Shown here one piece after another: positions 1 through 8,402 of a stretch of DNA of 35,895 nucleotides. The notes beneath the pieces are model-generated. The model made no database searches and was not told the DNA's origin. It saw nothing but the letters and a program-made list of their open reading frames with translations. The stretch covers positions 1 to 35,895 of the forward strand of contig NZ_VJOL01000027.1 in the NCBI RefSeq assembly GCF_007556705.1, given 5' to 3'. A program made the translations under genes and the position numbers. Positions within the stretch are counted from its first letter, which is position 1. Every line of letters begins with the position of its first letter. Source of the stretch: Tepidimonas thermarum (GTDB lineage: Bacteria > Pseudomonadota > Gammaproteobacteria > Burkholderiales > Burkholderiaceae_C).

Positions 1-225
1 GGGCGGGTTTTGCACCGCCGCGAGGGCACTTTGGGCGCCTCAGAGGCTGCCTTGGGGTGATTTGCGCTGACCTCACAGCGAGCGTGAGCGAGTGTGCGGT
101 GTACGAGCTTTTTTGTTCAGTGGTTCCTTAGTGCAACATCTCGTAAATCGTCAAAAAGTCTCCCCGGCTAAGGGAGTACACGGTGTAGAGCCGTATCGAG
201 GGTTCGAATCCCTCTCACTCCGCCA
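1..225 (+). ncRNA. ssrA: tmRNA (transfer-messenger RNA), 3' part, truncated by window start
   Basis: tmRNA rescues ribosomes stalled on broken mRNAs. It is charged with alanine and then supplies a short degradation-tag reading frame. Only the 3' part is in the window. Visible are the T arm (stem GAGGG 199-203, loop TTCGAAT, stem CCCTC), the acceptor 3' strand TCACTCC, discriminator G and encoded CCA ending at 225. Just upstream, the segment GGTGTAGAGCCG followed by TATCGA matches the helix region that precedes the T arm in betaproteobacterial tmRNAs as I remember them. There is no anticodon arm in the position a tRNA needs. The tag codons and acceptor 5' strand must lie upstream of base 1, since a full tmRNA is about 350-400 bases. 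An intrinsic terminator follows at once. A serine-type tRNA was considered and does not fold. The identification rests on remembered similarity, not on a covariance-model hit. Confidence 0.78.
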
Positions 226-232
226 GCATCCC

Positions 233-263
233 ACCCCGTCGCCTGCGCGAACGGGGTTTTTTC
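233..263 (+). terminator. Rho-independent terminator of the tmRNA gene
   Basis: A perfect 7-bp stem (ACCCCGT 233-239 with ACGGGGT 251-257) is followed by a run of T residues through 262. It starts eight bases after the CCA end, which fits a terminator of ssrA. Confidence 0.85.
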
Positions 264-274
264 TTGTGGAACGC

Positions 275-280
275 TATGAT
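275..280 (+). promoter_or_regulatory. Possible -10 box for the transporter operon
   Basis: TATGAT lies between the tmRNA terminator and the first transporter gene, about 50 bases before its start. No good -35 hexamer is visible at 16-18 bases upstream, so this is weak. Confidence 0.3.
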
Positions 281-329
281 CGCGCATGGCTGCGCCCGAT
301 GGGGCGCCATGCGATGACGAAGGAGCGCC

Positions 330-1316
330 ATGAACGACAGGTGTTGGGATCCGCAACGGCGGCGCTGGCTGGCGGCGGCACTGCTGGCCGCGACCAGCCC
401 CGGGGTGTGGGCACAAGGCCCGGCGTGGCCGCAGCGGCCGATCAAGCTGGTGGTGGGTTTTCCGGCGGGGTCGTCGCCCGACGCCATGGCGCGTACCCTG
501 TCCGGGCCTCTGGCCGAACGCTTGGGCCAGCCCGTGGTGGTGGACAACCGGCCTGGGGCGGCCGGCAACATCGCCGCCGATGCGGTGGCGCGAGCCACCG
601 ACGGTCACACGTTGGGGCTCATGATCAACGGCAATCTCACCATTGCCAAAATCCTCAACCCCGCCACCCCTTACGACCCGTTGACCGATTTGGCACCGGT
701 CAGCCTGCTGGCCACCGCGCCCCTGGTGCTGTGTGCCGGGCCGGCGGTGCAGGTGCATGGGGCCGGGGTGCTGGCTGCGGCGCGTGCGGCGGGCGCGCAG
801 TGGAACTACGGCTCGCCCGGGGTGGGCACGGTGGCGCACATTGGCATGGAGATGATCCAGGCGCGCGCCGGCTGGCGCGCGGTGCACGTGCCGTTTCCAG
901 GTAACCCCCAGGTCATCCAGGCGATGTTGCGCGGCGAGGTGCACCTGGCGCTGTTGCCCCCGGGGCTGGCCATGCAGCAAAGCCAAGCCGGCAAATTGCA
1001 CGCAGTGGCCGTGACCAGTGCCGGGCGCAGCACCTTGGCGCCGGGCCTGCCGACCTTGGGTGAGTTGGGCGTCTCCGACGTGCAGCTGGAAATCTGGAAC
1101 GCCGTGGCGGCGCCCCGCAGCATGCCCGCTGCGCACATTGCCCGCGTCGCCACCGCCCTGGCGGCGATCACGCGCGAGCCAGCGGTGCGCGAGCGCCTGT
1201 TCCAGCAGGGCTGGCAGGTGGCCGGGACGGCGCCAGAGGGGCTGGCGCGTCGCATCCAGATCGACACCGAGCGCATGCGCGCGGTGATCGAGCGCCTGGG
1301 GCTGCGCACGGGGTGA
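330..1316 (+). CDS. tctC: Tripartite tricarboxylate transporter substrate-binding protein (Bug/TctC family)
   Basis: This 328-residue protein is the periplasmic solute receptor of a TTT-family importer. It captures a carboxylate-type ligand and delivers it to the TctA/TctB membrane pair. The N terminus has a twin-arginine-containing basic stretch (residues 10-12), a hydrophobic core and a likely cleavage site after A28 (VWA/QG). The mature protein opens with the family signature WPQRPIKLVVGFPAG and continues with PVVVDNRPGAAGNIAAD, the ligand-carboxylate-binding stretch of Bug proteins. The ATG at 330 has AGGAG four bases upstream. The next gene starts inside its stop codon (GTGA), so the operon is translationally coupled. 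Bug proteins bind a wide range of acids (citrate, glutamate, aspartate, nicotinate and others). The ligand cannot be read from the sequence, but the asparaginase at the operon's end makes an acidic or amide amino acid a reasonable guess. Confidence 0.93.
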   Translation: MNDRCWDPQRRRWLAAALLAATSPGVWAQGPAWPQRPIKLVVGFPAGSSPDAMARTLSGPLAERLGQPVVVDNRPGAAGNIAADAVARATDGHTLGLMINGNLTIAKILNPATPYDPLTDLAPVSLLATAPLVLCAGPAVQVHGAGVLAAARAAGAQWNYGSPGVGTVAHIGMEMIQARAGWRAVHVPFPGNPQVIQAMLRGEVHLALLPPGLAMQQSQAGKLHAVAVTSAGRSTLAPGLPTLGELGVSDVQLEIWNAVAAPRSMPAAHIARVATALAAITREPAVRERLFQQGWQVAGTAPEGLARRIQIDTERMRAVIERLGLRTG

Positions 1317-1768
1317 GCACGATGCGGCGCGATACACGGGATGTGCTGGCAGGGCTGTTGATGGTGGCGGTGGGGGTCGCAGCGGCGCTGTACGCCCGGG
1401 CCGAATACGACCTAGGCGATTGGCGCGCCATGGGGCCGGGGCTGTTTCCGGTCATGCTGGGCTGGTTGCTCGCGGGGCTGGGTGTGCTGATTGCCGTGCC
1501 GGCGTGGCTGCGCCGTGGCCAGCCGCTGGCGCTGGCCGTGCGCTCGGCGCTGTGCGTGATCGGGTCGTTGGTGCTGTTTGGCCTGTTGCTCAAGCCGGCC
1601 GGCCTGATCCTGGCGACCGTGGTGGCGGTGCTGGTGGCGTCGCTGGCCGATGACCGCTTTCGCTGGCGCACGCGCTGGCTGACCGCGGGGGCGATCGCCG
1701 CGCTGGCGTGGCTGATCTTCATCGTGGCCTTGGGCATGGTGCTGCCCAGCTGGCCGTGGGGTGCGTGA
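1313..1768 (+). CDS. tctB: Tripartite tricarboxylate transporter small membrane subunit (TctB family)
   Basis: This 151-residue protein is the small integral-membrane subunit of the TTT importer. About four hydrophobic segments are visible (roughly residues 11-27, 40-60, 77-108 and 123-146), the usual TctB pattern. TctB sequences are poorly conserved, so the call leans on size, topology and position between the tctC-like and tctA-like genes. The start is either GTG at 1313, which overlaps the upstream stop as GTGA, or ATG at 1322, three codons later. Both keep the same reading frame. The gap to tctA is three bases. TctB is thought to stabilise or assist the large TctA channel subunit in the inner membrane. 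Confidence 0.9.
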   Translation: MSTMRRDTRDVLAGLLMVAVGVAAALYARAEYDLGDWRAMGPGLFPVMLGWLLAGLGVLIAVPAWLRRGQPLALAVRSALCVIGSLVLFGLLLKPAGLILATVVAVLVASLADDRFRWRTRWLTAGAIAALAWLIFIVALGMVLPSWPWGA

Positions 1769-1771
1769 TCG

Positions 1772-3292
1772 ATGGACGTCTGGCAAGGTTTGCTCCACGG
1801 CCTGCAGCAAGCCGTGCAGCCGATGATGCTGCTGTATTGCTTCGTGGGGGTTTTCATCGGCACGCTCATTGGCGTGCTGCCTGGCATCGGCGCGATGGCC
1901 ACCATCTCGCTGCTGTTGCCGGTGACCTACCACATTCCGACCACCGGGGCCATCATCATGCTGGCCGGGGTGTACTACGGGGCGCAGTATGGCGGCTCCA
2001 CCGCCTCGATCCTGCTCAACCTGCCGGGGACGCCCTCGTCGGCCGTGACCTGTCTGGACGGCTACCAGATGGCCAAGCAGGGGCGGGCTGGCGTGGCGCT
2101 GTTCATGACCACCATCGCGTCCTTCTTCGGCTCGATGCTGGGCGTGGCGGTATTGGCCGGGTTTGCCCCGTCGATTGCCGAGGTGGGGCTGAAGTTTGGC
2201 CCGGCCGAGTATTTTGCGATGATGGCGCTGGGGCTGTTGGCGGCCTCGACGCTGGCGTCGGGCTCGCCGCTCAAGGGGCTGGCCATGGTGGTGCTGGGGC
2301 TGCTGCTGGGCACCGTCGGCACCGACGTCAATTCGGGCGTGGCGCGCTTTTATTTCGACATCCCCGAGTTGATGGACGGCATCAACATCGTCGCGCTGGC
2401 GATGGGGCTGTTTGGCATTGCGGAGGTGGTCGGCTCGGTCAACCAGCCACGCGAGGGGCACATGACGCAGCGGGTGCGCCTGCGCGAGATGCTGCCCAGC
2501 GGCGATGACTGGCGCCGCTCCTGGATGCCCATGTTGCGCGGCACCGGCGTTGGTTCGTTTTTTGGTGCCTTGCCGGGCACCGGCGCCTCGATCGCGTCGT
2601 TCATGTCCTACGCGCTGGAAAAGCGTGTGGCCCGTGATCCGACGCGCTTTGGCAAGGGCGCCATCGAAGGCGTGGTGGCCCCCGAGGCGGCCAACAACGC
2701 GGCGGCGCAAACGGCCTTTGTGCCGACCCTGTCGCTGGGCATTCCGGGCGATGCGGTGATGGCGCTGATGCTGGGGGCGCTCATCATTCACGGCATCCAG
2801 CCCGGCCCGCTGCTCATGAGCGATCAGCCCGACCTGTTCTGGGGCTTGATCGTGAGCTTTGCGATTGGCAACATTCTGCTGGTGATTTTGAACCTGCCTC
2901 TGGTGGGCATGTGGGTGGCGATCCTGCGCATCCCGTACCACGTGTTGTACCCGGCGATCCTGATCTTCATCGCCCTGGGCACCTACAGCGTCAACAACAA
3001 CGTGTTCGACATCTACATGGTGGCGGCCATCGGTGCCGTCGGCTATGTGTTGGCGCTGTTGCGGTTTGAGGCGGCGCCCCTGATGCTGGGCTTCGTGCTC
3101 GGGCCGCTGATGGAAGAAAACCTGCGGCGCGCGCTGTTGCTGTCGCGCGGCGATCCGGCGGTCTTCCTCGAGCGGCCGATCAGCGCGGGCTTTTTGCTGG
3201 CCGGGCTGGCGCTGTTCCTGTGGAGCGTGGTGGGCGCGCTGCGGCGCTCCCTGCGTGAGCGCGAGCGCGCGGCCGAGGGCAGCGCCGGGTGA
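1772..3292 (+). CDS. tctA: Tripartite tricarboxylate transporter large permease subunit (TctA family)
   Basis: This 506-residue polytopic protein is the translocating subunit of the TTT importer and is driven by an ion gradient rather than ATP. Family motifs are clear: GVLPGIGAMATI near residue 34, LNLPGTPSSAVTCLDGY near 83, the repeated GALPGTGASIASF near 270, and EAANNAAAQTAFVPTLSLGIPG near 308. The duplicated glycine/proline-rich motif reflects the internal repeat typical of TctA. Length is normal (about 500). It starts with ATG three bases after tctB and ends with TGA overlapping the GTG of the asparaginase gene, so all four genes form one transcription and translation unit. Confidence 0.96.
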   Translation: MDVWQGLLHGLQQAVQPMMLLYCFVGVFIGTLIGVLPGIGAMATISLLLPVTYHIPTTGAIIMLAGVYYGAQYGGSTASILLNLPGTPSSAVTCLDGYQMAKQGRAGVALFMTTIASFFGSMLGVAVLAGFAPSIAEVGLKFGPAEYFAMMALGLLAASTLASGSPLKGLAMVVLGLLLGTVGTDVNSGVARFYFDIPELMDGINIVALAMGLFGIAEVVGSVNQPREGHMTQRVRLREMLPSGDDWRRSWMPMLRGTGVGSFFGALPGTGASIASFMSYALEKRVARDPTRFGKGAIEGVVAPEAANNAAAQTAFVPTLSLGIPGDAVMALMLGALIIHGIQPGPLLMSDQPDLFWGLIVSFAIGNILLVILNLPLVGMWVAILRIPYHVLYPAILIFIALGTYSVNNNVFDIYMVAAIGAVGYVLALLRFEAAPLMLGFVLGPLMEENLRRALLLSRGDPAVFLERPISAGFLLAGLALFLWSVVGALRRSLRERERAAEGSAG

Positions 3293-4344
3293 ACGCGATC
3301 GACGCAACCGCAACCATGAACACGCCGCGCGTGTTGCTGGTGGTGGGCACGGGCGGCACCATTGCCGGCCAGGCTGCCAGCGCGCACGACGCGATCGGCT
3401 ACCAGGCGGGCGTGGTGCCCGTGGCCCATTTGCTCGACGGGGTGCCGCTGCCGCCGGGCTGGTCCGTGCGCACGCAGCAGGTGGCCAACCTCGACAGCAA
3501 GGACATGGGGCCGCCGGTCTGGCAAGCGCTGCTCGACGCGGTGGCGCAGGCGCTGCAGATGCCCGATGTCGGCGCCATCGTCGTGACGCACGGCACCGAT
3601 ACGCTGGAAGAGACCGCCTGGCTGCTGCAGGCCGCGCTGGCCCCGCAGCGGCCGGTGGTGCTGACGGGCGCCATGCGGCCGGCGTCCGCCCTGGCCCCGG
3701 ATGGGCCGCAGAACCTGGCGGACGCCGTGACGCTGGCCTGCGATGCGCGTGCGCAGGCGGCGGGCGGGGTCTGGGTGACGCTGGCCGCGCGGGTGTTCGA
3801 TGCCGCCGCGGTGCGCAAGGAGCACGCGACGCGGCTGGATGCGTTTGGCGCCGGCGACGCCGGCCCCGCGGGCTGGGTGGAAGGCGGACGGGTGCGCTGG
3901 TGCGCCGCTGCCGAGGGGCTGGTGGCCGCCATGCGGGCGCTGGTGCCGGCAGCGCCGCTGCCGCCCCGCGCCTGGCGGTCATCGCCATGGCCGCGCGTGG
4001 AGTGGATCAGCAGCCACGCCGGGGCCGATGGCGCGTTGGTGCGGGCACTGCTGCGCCAGCGCGAGGCGGCGTTGCGTGGCGAAGACGCCGACGCGCCGCT
4101 GCAGGGCTTGGTGGTGGCAGGCACCGGCAACGGCTCGGTGCATGCTGAGCTGGCGCAGGCGCTGCAGCAGGCGGCGCAGGCCGGCGTGGTGGTGTGGCTG
4201 ACCACGCGCTGCGCCCAGGGGGTGGTGGTCAGCGGTTCCCACGGCCGCGCGGTGCATGCCTGGCCCGTGACGCCGCTGCCGCCGGCCAAAGCGCGCGTGG
4301 CGCTGCAACTGCAGCTGATGGCGGCCGCAGCGCCGCGCGGTTGA
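3289..4344 (+). CDS. L-asparaginase, cytoplasmic
   Basis: This enzyme hydrolyses L-asparagine to aspartate and ammonia. The catalytic signatures are present. GTGGTIAG at residues 20-27 carries the nucleophile Thr21, NLDSKDMG carries the substrate-binding Ser70, and HGTDTLEET at 101-109 carries the second catalytic Thr103-Asp104 pair. MRPASALAPDGPQNL follows, then a VRKEHATRLDAF stretch like the dimer-interface/lysine region of the family. There is no signal peptide, so the enzyme should act in the cytoplasm, unlike the periplasmic type II enzyme of E. coli. The start is GTG at 3289 (overlapping the tctA stop as GTGA) or ATG at 3316, nine codons later. At 351 residues it is slightly longer than the usual 325-345, with extra Ala/Pro-rich sequence in the second half. 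Its place in the transporter operon suggests it processes an imported substrate. Confidence 0.92.
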   Translation: MNAIDATATMNTPRVLLVVGTGGTIAGQAASAHDAIGYQAGVVPVAHLLDGVPLPPGWSVRTQQVANLDSKDMGPPVWQALLDAVAQALQMPDVGAIVVTHGTDTLEETAWLLQAALAPQRPVVLTGAMRPASALAPDGPQNLADAVTLACDARAQAAGGVWVTLAARVFDAAAVRKEHATRLDAFGAGDAGPAGWVEGGRVRWCAAAEGLVAAMRALVPAAPLPPRAWRSSPWPRVEWISSHAGADGALVRALLRQREAALRGEDADAPLQGLVVAGTGNGSVHAELAQALQQAAQAGVVVWLTTRCAQGVVVSGSHGRAVHAWPVTPLPPAKARVALQLQLMAAAAPRG

Positions 4345-4386
4345 AGCGCGGCGGCGCCAGGCCGCACGGGCGGCCCCAGCCGCGCT
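4345..4386. terminator. Nested hairpin between convergent genes, possible bidirectional terminator
   Basis: Between the asparaginase stop and the adk stop, an outer 8-bp inverted repeat (AGCGCGGC 4345-4352 and GCCGCGCT 4379-4386) encloses an inner 6-bp hairpin (GGCCGC 4360-4365, loop ACGG, GCGGCC 4370-4375). There is no T-run on either side, so it is not a standard intrinsic terminator. The position between convergent genes is what suggests a role in ending or stabilising transcripts. Confidence 0.4.
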
Positions 4387-4404
4387 GGCCGGTGCCGCGG
4401 TGGG

Positions 4405-5070
<666 letters not shown>

Positions 5071-5137
5071 TTACTCGTCGCAATCGTGTGAACGGGGCCG
5101 CGCTGGGGACGGCGCGTCCCGCGCGGCTGGCGGCGGC

Positions 5138-5156
5138 TGGCGCTCGGCCAGCGCCA
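5138..5156. repeat. Hairpin in the kdsB-adk spacer
   Basis: A 7-bp perfect inverted repeat (TGGCGCT 5138-5144, AGCGCCA 5150-5156, loop CGGCC) lies in the 159-base spacer between kdsB and adk. On the minus strand it sits about 75 bases before the adk start. No T-run follows. It could attenuate read-through or mark the adk leader. Nothing else recognisable is in the spacer apart from the adk ribosome-binding site. Confidence 0.45.
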
Positions 5157-5220
5157 AAGAATAGCACGCACGCCCCGACACAGGCTTACAAGCGGCGACA
5201 CGTCGGCGCGGCCGCACCCC

Positions 5221-6000
5221 TCAGCCGTTTTGCTGCGCCCACAGGGCGCGCACGCGCTGCAGGTCTTCGGGTGTGTCCACGCCCGGTCCGGGGGCGGTCG
5301 CGCTGACGGTGACCGCGATGCGTTCGCCATGCCAGAGCACGCGCAACTGCTCGAGCGATTCGCACCGCTCCAGCGGCGCCGGGGGCAGTTGCGGGAAGCG
5401 GCGCAAAAAGCCGGCGCGGTAGGCGTAGAGGCCGATGTGTCGCAGCGGCCGTGCGCCAGGCGGCCAGGCGTGCAGATCGAGCGCCCCGTCGTGTCGGGGC
5501 GCGTCGCGCCACCAGGGAATCGGCGCCCGGCTGAAGGTCAGCGCACTGCCGTGGCGGTCGAGTACCACCTTGACCACGTTGGGGTTGAACAGCTCGGCGG
5601 CTGTCTCGATCGGGTGCGCCGCGGTGCCCATGGCGCAGTCCGGGCGGGTCTGCAGCACGGCGGCCACGGCCCGGATCAACGCGGGGTCGATCAGCGGTTC
5701 ATCGCCCTGGACGTTGACCACCACGGCGTCATCGGCCAGGCCCAGCAGGTCCACCGCTTCGGCCAGCCGGTCGCTGCCGCTGGGGTGGTCGGCGCGCGTG
5801 AGCACGGCGGCGATGCCGGCGGCGCGGCAGGCGTCGGCGATGGCGGCGTCATCGGTGGCGACCGTGCACGAGCGCGCGCCGCTGGCCAGCGCGCGCTGCG
5901 CCACGCGCACCACCATGGGTGCGCCGCCAATGTCCGCCAGCGGTTTGTCCGGCAGCCGGGTGGACGCGCGCCGCGCCGGGATCAGGACGTCGAAATCCAT
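5221..6000 (-). CDS. kdsB: 3-deoxy-manno-octulosonate cytidylyltransferase (CMP-Kdo synthetase)
   Basis: KdsB activates Kdo with CTP to CMP-Kdo, the donor for the inner core of lipopolysaccharide. The N-terminal nucleotide-binding motif [20 protein letters not shown] is complete. The motif [12 protein letters not shown] (around residue 100) carries the metal/nucleotide-binding Asp, and [12 protein letters not shown] follows in the C-terminal half, all typical of KdsB. The start is ATG at 6000, giving about 259 residues. A GTG two codons earlier (6006) is possible, and neither has a clear Shine-Dalgarno sequence. It follows the Trm112-like gene by only about 20 bases, so it is probably coupled to it. 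The product works in the same pathway as LpxK and MsbA, encoded elsewhere in the window. Confidence 0.97.
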   Translation of the reverse strand: MDFDVLIPARRASTRLPDKPLADIGGAPMVVRVAQRALASGARSCTVATDDAAIADACRAAGIAAVLTRADHPSGSDRLAEAVDLLGLADDAVVVNVQGDEPLIDPALIRAVAAVLQTRPDCAMGTAAHPIETAAELFNPNVVKVVLDRHGSALTFSRAPIPWWRDAPRHDGALDLHAWPPGARPLRHIGLYAYRAGFLRRFPQLPPAPLERCESLEQLRVLWHGERIAVTVSATAPGPGVDTPEDLQRVRALWAQQNG

Positions 6001-6019
6001 CGTCACCGGGGGCGCAGGG

Positions 6020-6229
6020 TCAGGGGAGGGCGGGGCGCGGCGGGGCCAGTCGGTCCAGTTCCGCTTCGTCCAGCGGACGCGCTTCGTTTTCCAGCATGAT
6101 GGGAATGCCGTCGCGGATCGGGTAGGCCAGGCGCGCGCCGCGCGAGACGAGCTCCTGCGTCTCGCGCACGTACACCAGCGGCCCTTTGGTGACCGGGCAG
6201 ACGAGCAATTCGATCAGCTTGGGATCCAT
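6020..6229 (-). CDS. Trm112-family small protein (YcaR-like, DUF343)
   Basis: This 69-residue protein begins [18 protein letters not shown], the hallmark of the Trm112/YcaR family. It continues with [18 protein letters not shown], which is also diagnostic. Many members have four cysteines binding zinc. This one retains the CPVTKG cysteine but not a full set, as is common for the bacterial lpxK-kdsB-linked form. Trm112 proteins in other organisms activate methyltransferases. The role of the bacterial version is not established. It sits between lpxK and kdsB, 7 bases after lpxK. A longer frame exists upstream but only overlaps lpxK, so the ATG at 6229 is preferred. Confidence 0.93.
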   Translation of the reverse strand: MDPKLIELLVCPVTKGPLVYVRETQELVSRGARLAYPIRDGIPIMLENEARPLDEAELDRLAPPRPALP

Positions 6230-6236
6230 GTAGGCA

Positions 6237-7307
6237 TCATAGCGCGTCGCGGCGGGCGCGCCAGTCATCGAGCAGGCGGTCGAGTGCCGCCACCCACGCT
6301 GGCTCGGGCGACAGCAGCAGCGGCACGCGCCACAACGACACCCCGGGCGGCAGCGGCCGCCCACGCAGCTTGACCGCATCCTTGTCGGTGCACAGCCAAA
6401 TGCGCGGCGCCTGCGCGGTCGCCGCCGCTTGTGCCAGCGCCGCCTGCAGCACGGGGGCCGGGGCATGGTCGGGCAGGGCCAGGGTTTGGGCCAGCGCCAA
6501 GCCCCGTTCGCGCAGCTGCGCAAAAAACGCCTCGGGGCGGGCGATGCCAGCCAGTGCGCCCACGGGGGCGTGGGCCGTGGCCCACGTTTGCAGCGGCATG
6601 CGCTCACCCGCCATGCCGATGGCGTCGGGGGCGAGTGCGCGCGTGGCCCGATATTCCGGGTACGGATGCGCACGGGGGGGCTGGTGCGGTGGCGCGGTGC
6701 GCAGCACCCACAGTGGGCCCAGCGGCAGCAGCCGCGCGGGCCAGGGCTCGCGCAGCGGCCCGGCGGGCAGCAGCCAGCCATTGCCAACGTCGCGCTCGTC
6801 GAACACGACGATTGTCAGGTCCCGCGCCAGCGCCCAGTGCTGCATGCCGTCGTCGCTGATGACGATGTCCACCTCCGGGTGCTGGCGCAACAAGGTCGCC
6901 ACCGCGCCGGGACGGTCACGCCCGACGGCCAGCGGCGCGCCGGTTTCCTGCGCGATCAGGGCCGGCTCATCCCCCAGTTGCGCGGGATCGGGGCTGGTGC
7001 CGGCCACCACCACGGCCTCGGTGTCGTCGTGGCGGCCATACCCCCGCGAGACCACACCGGGGTGCCATCCCCGCAGCTGCAGGTGGCGCACCAGCGCCAT
7101 GACCGTGGGCGTTTTGCCGGCACCCCCCGCCACGACGTTGCCCACCACCACCACCGGCACCGGCGCGCGCCAGGGTTGCCGCCACCCCCAGCGCCACAGC
7201 GCCGCGCGCACCCCCAGCGCGGCACGCGCCAGGCCCGCCAGCGGCAGCAGCGCGCAGGCCAGCGGCCCCCGCGTCAGCCAAGCCGCGGGCAGGTCCACCA
7301 CGGGCAT
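6237..7307 (-). CDS. lpxK: Tetraacyldisaccharide 4'-kinase
   Basis: LpxK phosphorylates the 4' position of tetraacyldisaccharide-1-phosphate to make lipid IVA, at the inner membrane on the cytoplasmic side. The 356-residue protein has an N-terminal hydrophobic stretch (residues 14-35) for membrane association. It has the Walker A motif GGAGKT at 61-66, preceded by [13 protein letters not shown]. It then has [11 protein letters not shown], the family's second signature, and [12 protein letters not shown] containing the catalytic acidic pair. The ATG at 7307 shares a base with the exbD stop (TGATG), so translation is coupled. The slightly long C-terminal half is within the family range. Confidence 0.97.
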   Translation of the reverse strand: MPVVDLPAAWLTRGPLACALLPLAGLARAALGVRAALWRWGWRQPWRAPVPVVVVGNVVAGGAGKTPTVMALVRHLQLRGWHPGVVSRGYGRHDDTEAVVVAGTSPDPAQLGDEPALIAQETGAPLAVGRDRPGAVATLLRQHPEVDIVISDDGMQHWALARDLTIVVFDERDVGNGWLLPAGPLREPWPARLLPLGPLWVLRTAPPHQPPRAHPYPEYRATRALAPDAIGMAGERMPLQTWATAHAPVGALAGIARPEAFFAQLRERGLALAQTLALPDHAPAPVLQAALAQAAATAQAPRIWLCTDKDAVKLRGRPLPPGVSLWRVPLLLSPEPAWVAALDRLLDDWRARRDAL

Positions 7308-7729
7308 CAGCCCCCCTGACCGTGCTGCGTGGCAAAGGTGATTTGCACCAGGCCCACCTGCCGCGCCGCGTCCATGACGTTGATCACCGATTGGTGGCTG
7401 GCGGCGGCGTCGGCCTGGATGACCAAGATAGGCTCGCCCTGGCGCGCACCCTGGGCGCTGCGCAGCGCCGCCACCAGGGTGTCGACGCCGTGGGCCTCGA
7501 GCAGGCGGTCGTCCACGGCATAGCGCCCGTCGGGGCCGACGGCGACCACGATTTCGGCGGGGGGCTGGGCTGGCGTTTCGGCGTTGGCCAGCGGCAGGTT
7601 GACCTGCAGCGCCGTGGTCTGGCTGAAGGTCGTCGTCAGCATCAAAAAGATCAGCACGACCAGCAGGATGTCGATGAACGGAATCAGGTTGATTTCCGGT
7701 TCTTCGCGGTTGCCGTGACGGAAGTTCAT
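7307..7729 (-). CDS. exbD: ExbD/TolR family biopolymer transport protein
   Basis: ExbD/TolR proteins form the proton-driven inner-membrane motor with ExbB/TolQ. The single transmembrane helix lies at about residues 14-36 (INLIPFIDILLVVLIFLML). It carries the conserved Asp of the PFIDILL motif, the proton-carrying residue. The periplasmic domain ends with VMDAARQVGLVQITFAT, typical of the family. An ATG at 7735 is possible, but GGAG directly abuts it and stands six bases before the ATG at 7729, so 7729 is the better start (140 residues). It is transcribed with exbB (31-37 bases upstream) and overlaps lpxK. In betaproteobacteria this exbB-exbD-lpxK order is common. The partner protein (TonB- or TolA-like) is not in the window. 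Confidence 0.94.
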   Translation of the reverse strand: MNFRHGNREEPEINLIPFIDILLVVLIFLMLTTTFSQTTALQVNLPLANAETPAQPPAEIVVAVGPDGRYAVDDRLLEAHGVDTLVAALRSAQGARQGEPILVIQADAAASHQSVINVMDAARQVGLVQITFATQHGQGG

Positions 7730-7766
7730 GCGCATCTCCGCGCCCGACCAGGCGGTGGGTGGGGCC

Positions 7767-8402
7767 TCAGCGTCGCAGGGTCAGCAGGTGGTGGACGAAG
7801 GCCTCGGCGGCGACCTCCAACTGCAGCAAAAAGGCATCGGCACGGGCGCGGTAGTAGCGCCAGAACACAAGCGCCGGAACCGCGATCATCAGCCCAAAGG
7901 CCGTGTTGTAGAGCGCCACCGAAATGCCGTGGGCGAGCTGGGCCGGATTGCCACCCCCAGGCTGCAGCCCACCCGGCCCGGCTTGCGAGCCAAAGATTTC
8001 GATCATGCCGATGACCGTGCCCAGCAAACCCAGCAACGGTGCCGCCGACGCCACCGTGGCCAGGGCGCCCAGGTAGCGCTGCAGCTGGACGGCGGCCAGA
8101 CGGCCCGCGGATTCGAGCGCGGTGCGCAGTTCGGCTTCGGATGCGCGCGGGTTGCGCTGCAGCGCCTGAAAGCCCGCGGCCAGCACCGCACCGAGCAGCG
8201 AGTTGTCGGCCAACTGGTCCACGATGGCGGGCGGCGGCACGCCCTGGCGCGACGCCTGCACCACCTCGTCCAACAACCGCGGGGGGGCGATTTTGGCGGC
8301 GCGCAGGCTGACCGCACGTTCGATGATGATCGACAGCCCCAGGACGGAGCACGCAATCAGCGTCCAGATGGGCCAACCGGCGGCTTGTATGATCGACAGC
8401 AA
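7767..8402 (-). CDS. exbB: MotA/TolQ/ExbB proton channel family protein
   Basis: This 211-residue inner-membrane protein is the pentameric stator of an ExbB-ExbD motor. Three transmembrane regions are visible (about residues 12-32, 105-130 and 155-178). The conserved cytoplasmic region and the LATVASAAPLLGLLGTVIGMIEIF segment are characteristic of the MotA/TolQ/ExbB domain. The first codon is TTG at 8402, not ATG. AGGAG stands six to seven bases upstream, and no in-frame ATG precedes the first transmembrane helix, so TTG initiation is well supported. It is the first gene of the minus-strand operon through adk. The 279-base gap to divergent xseA holds its promoter. Confidence 0.94.
   Translation of the reverse strand: MLSIIQAAGWPIWTLIACSVLGLSIIIERAVSLRAAKIAPPRLLDEVVQASRQGVPPPAIVDQLADNSLLGAVLAAGFQALQRNPRASEAELRTALESAGRLAAVQLQRYLGALATVASAAPLLGLLGTVIGMIEIFGSQAGPGGLQPGGGNPAQLAHGISVALYNTAFGLMIAVPALVFWRYYRARADAFLLQLEVAAEAFVHHLLTLRR

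Noticed and set aside
54-225. GGGGTGA at 54-60 pairs with the acceptor strand TCACTCC, suggesting a short tRNA-like gene
   Set aside because: The distance (about 150 bases) and lack of D and anticodon arms do not fit a tRNA. The 3' block matches tmRNA, whose own acceptor 5' strand must lie upstream of the window.
233-330. Integration site scar behind tmRNA
   Set aside because: The 3' end of ssrA is a common integration target, but no integrase, direct repeat or foreign genes follow. The next genes look native.
1412-3988. An 858-residue open frame on the minus strand
   Set aside because: Antisense to tctB, tctA and the asparaginase. His/Gln/Arg-rich translation without motifs.
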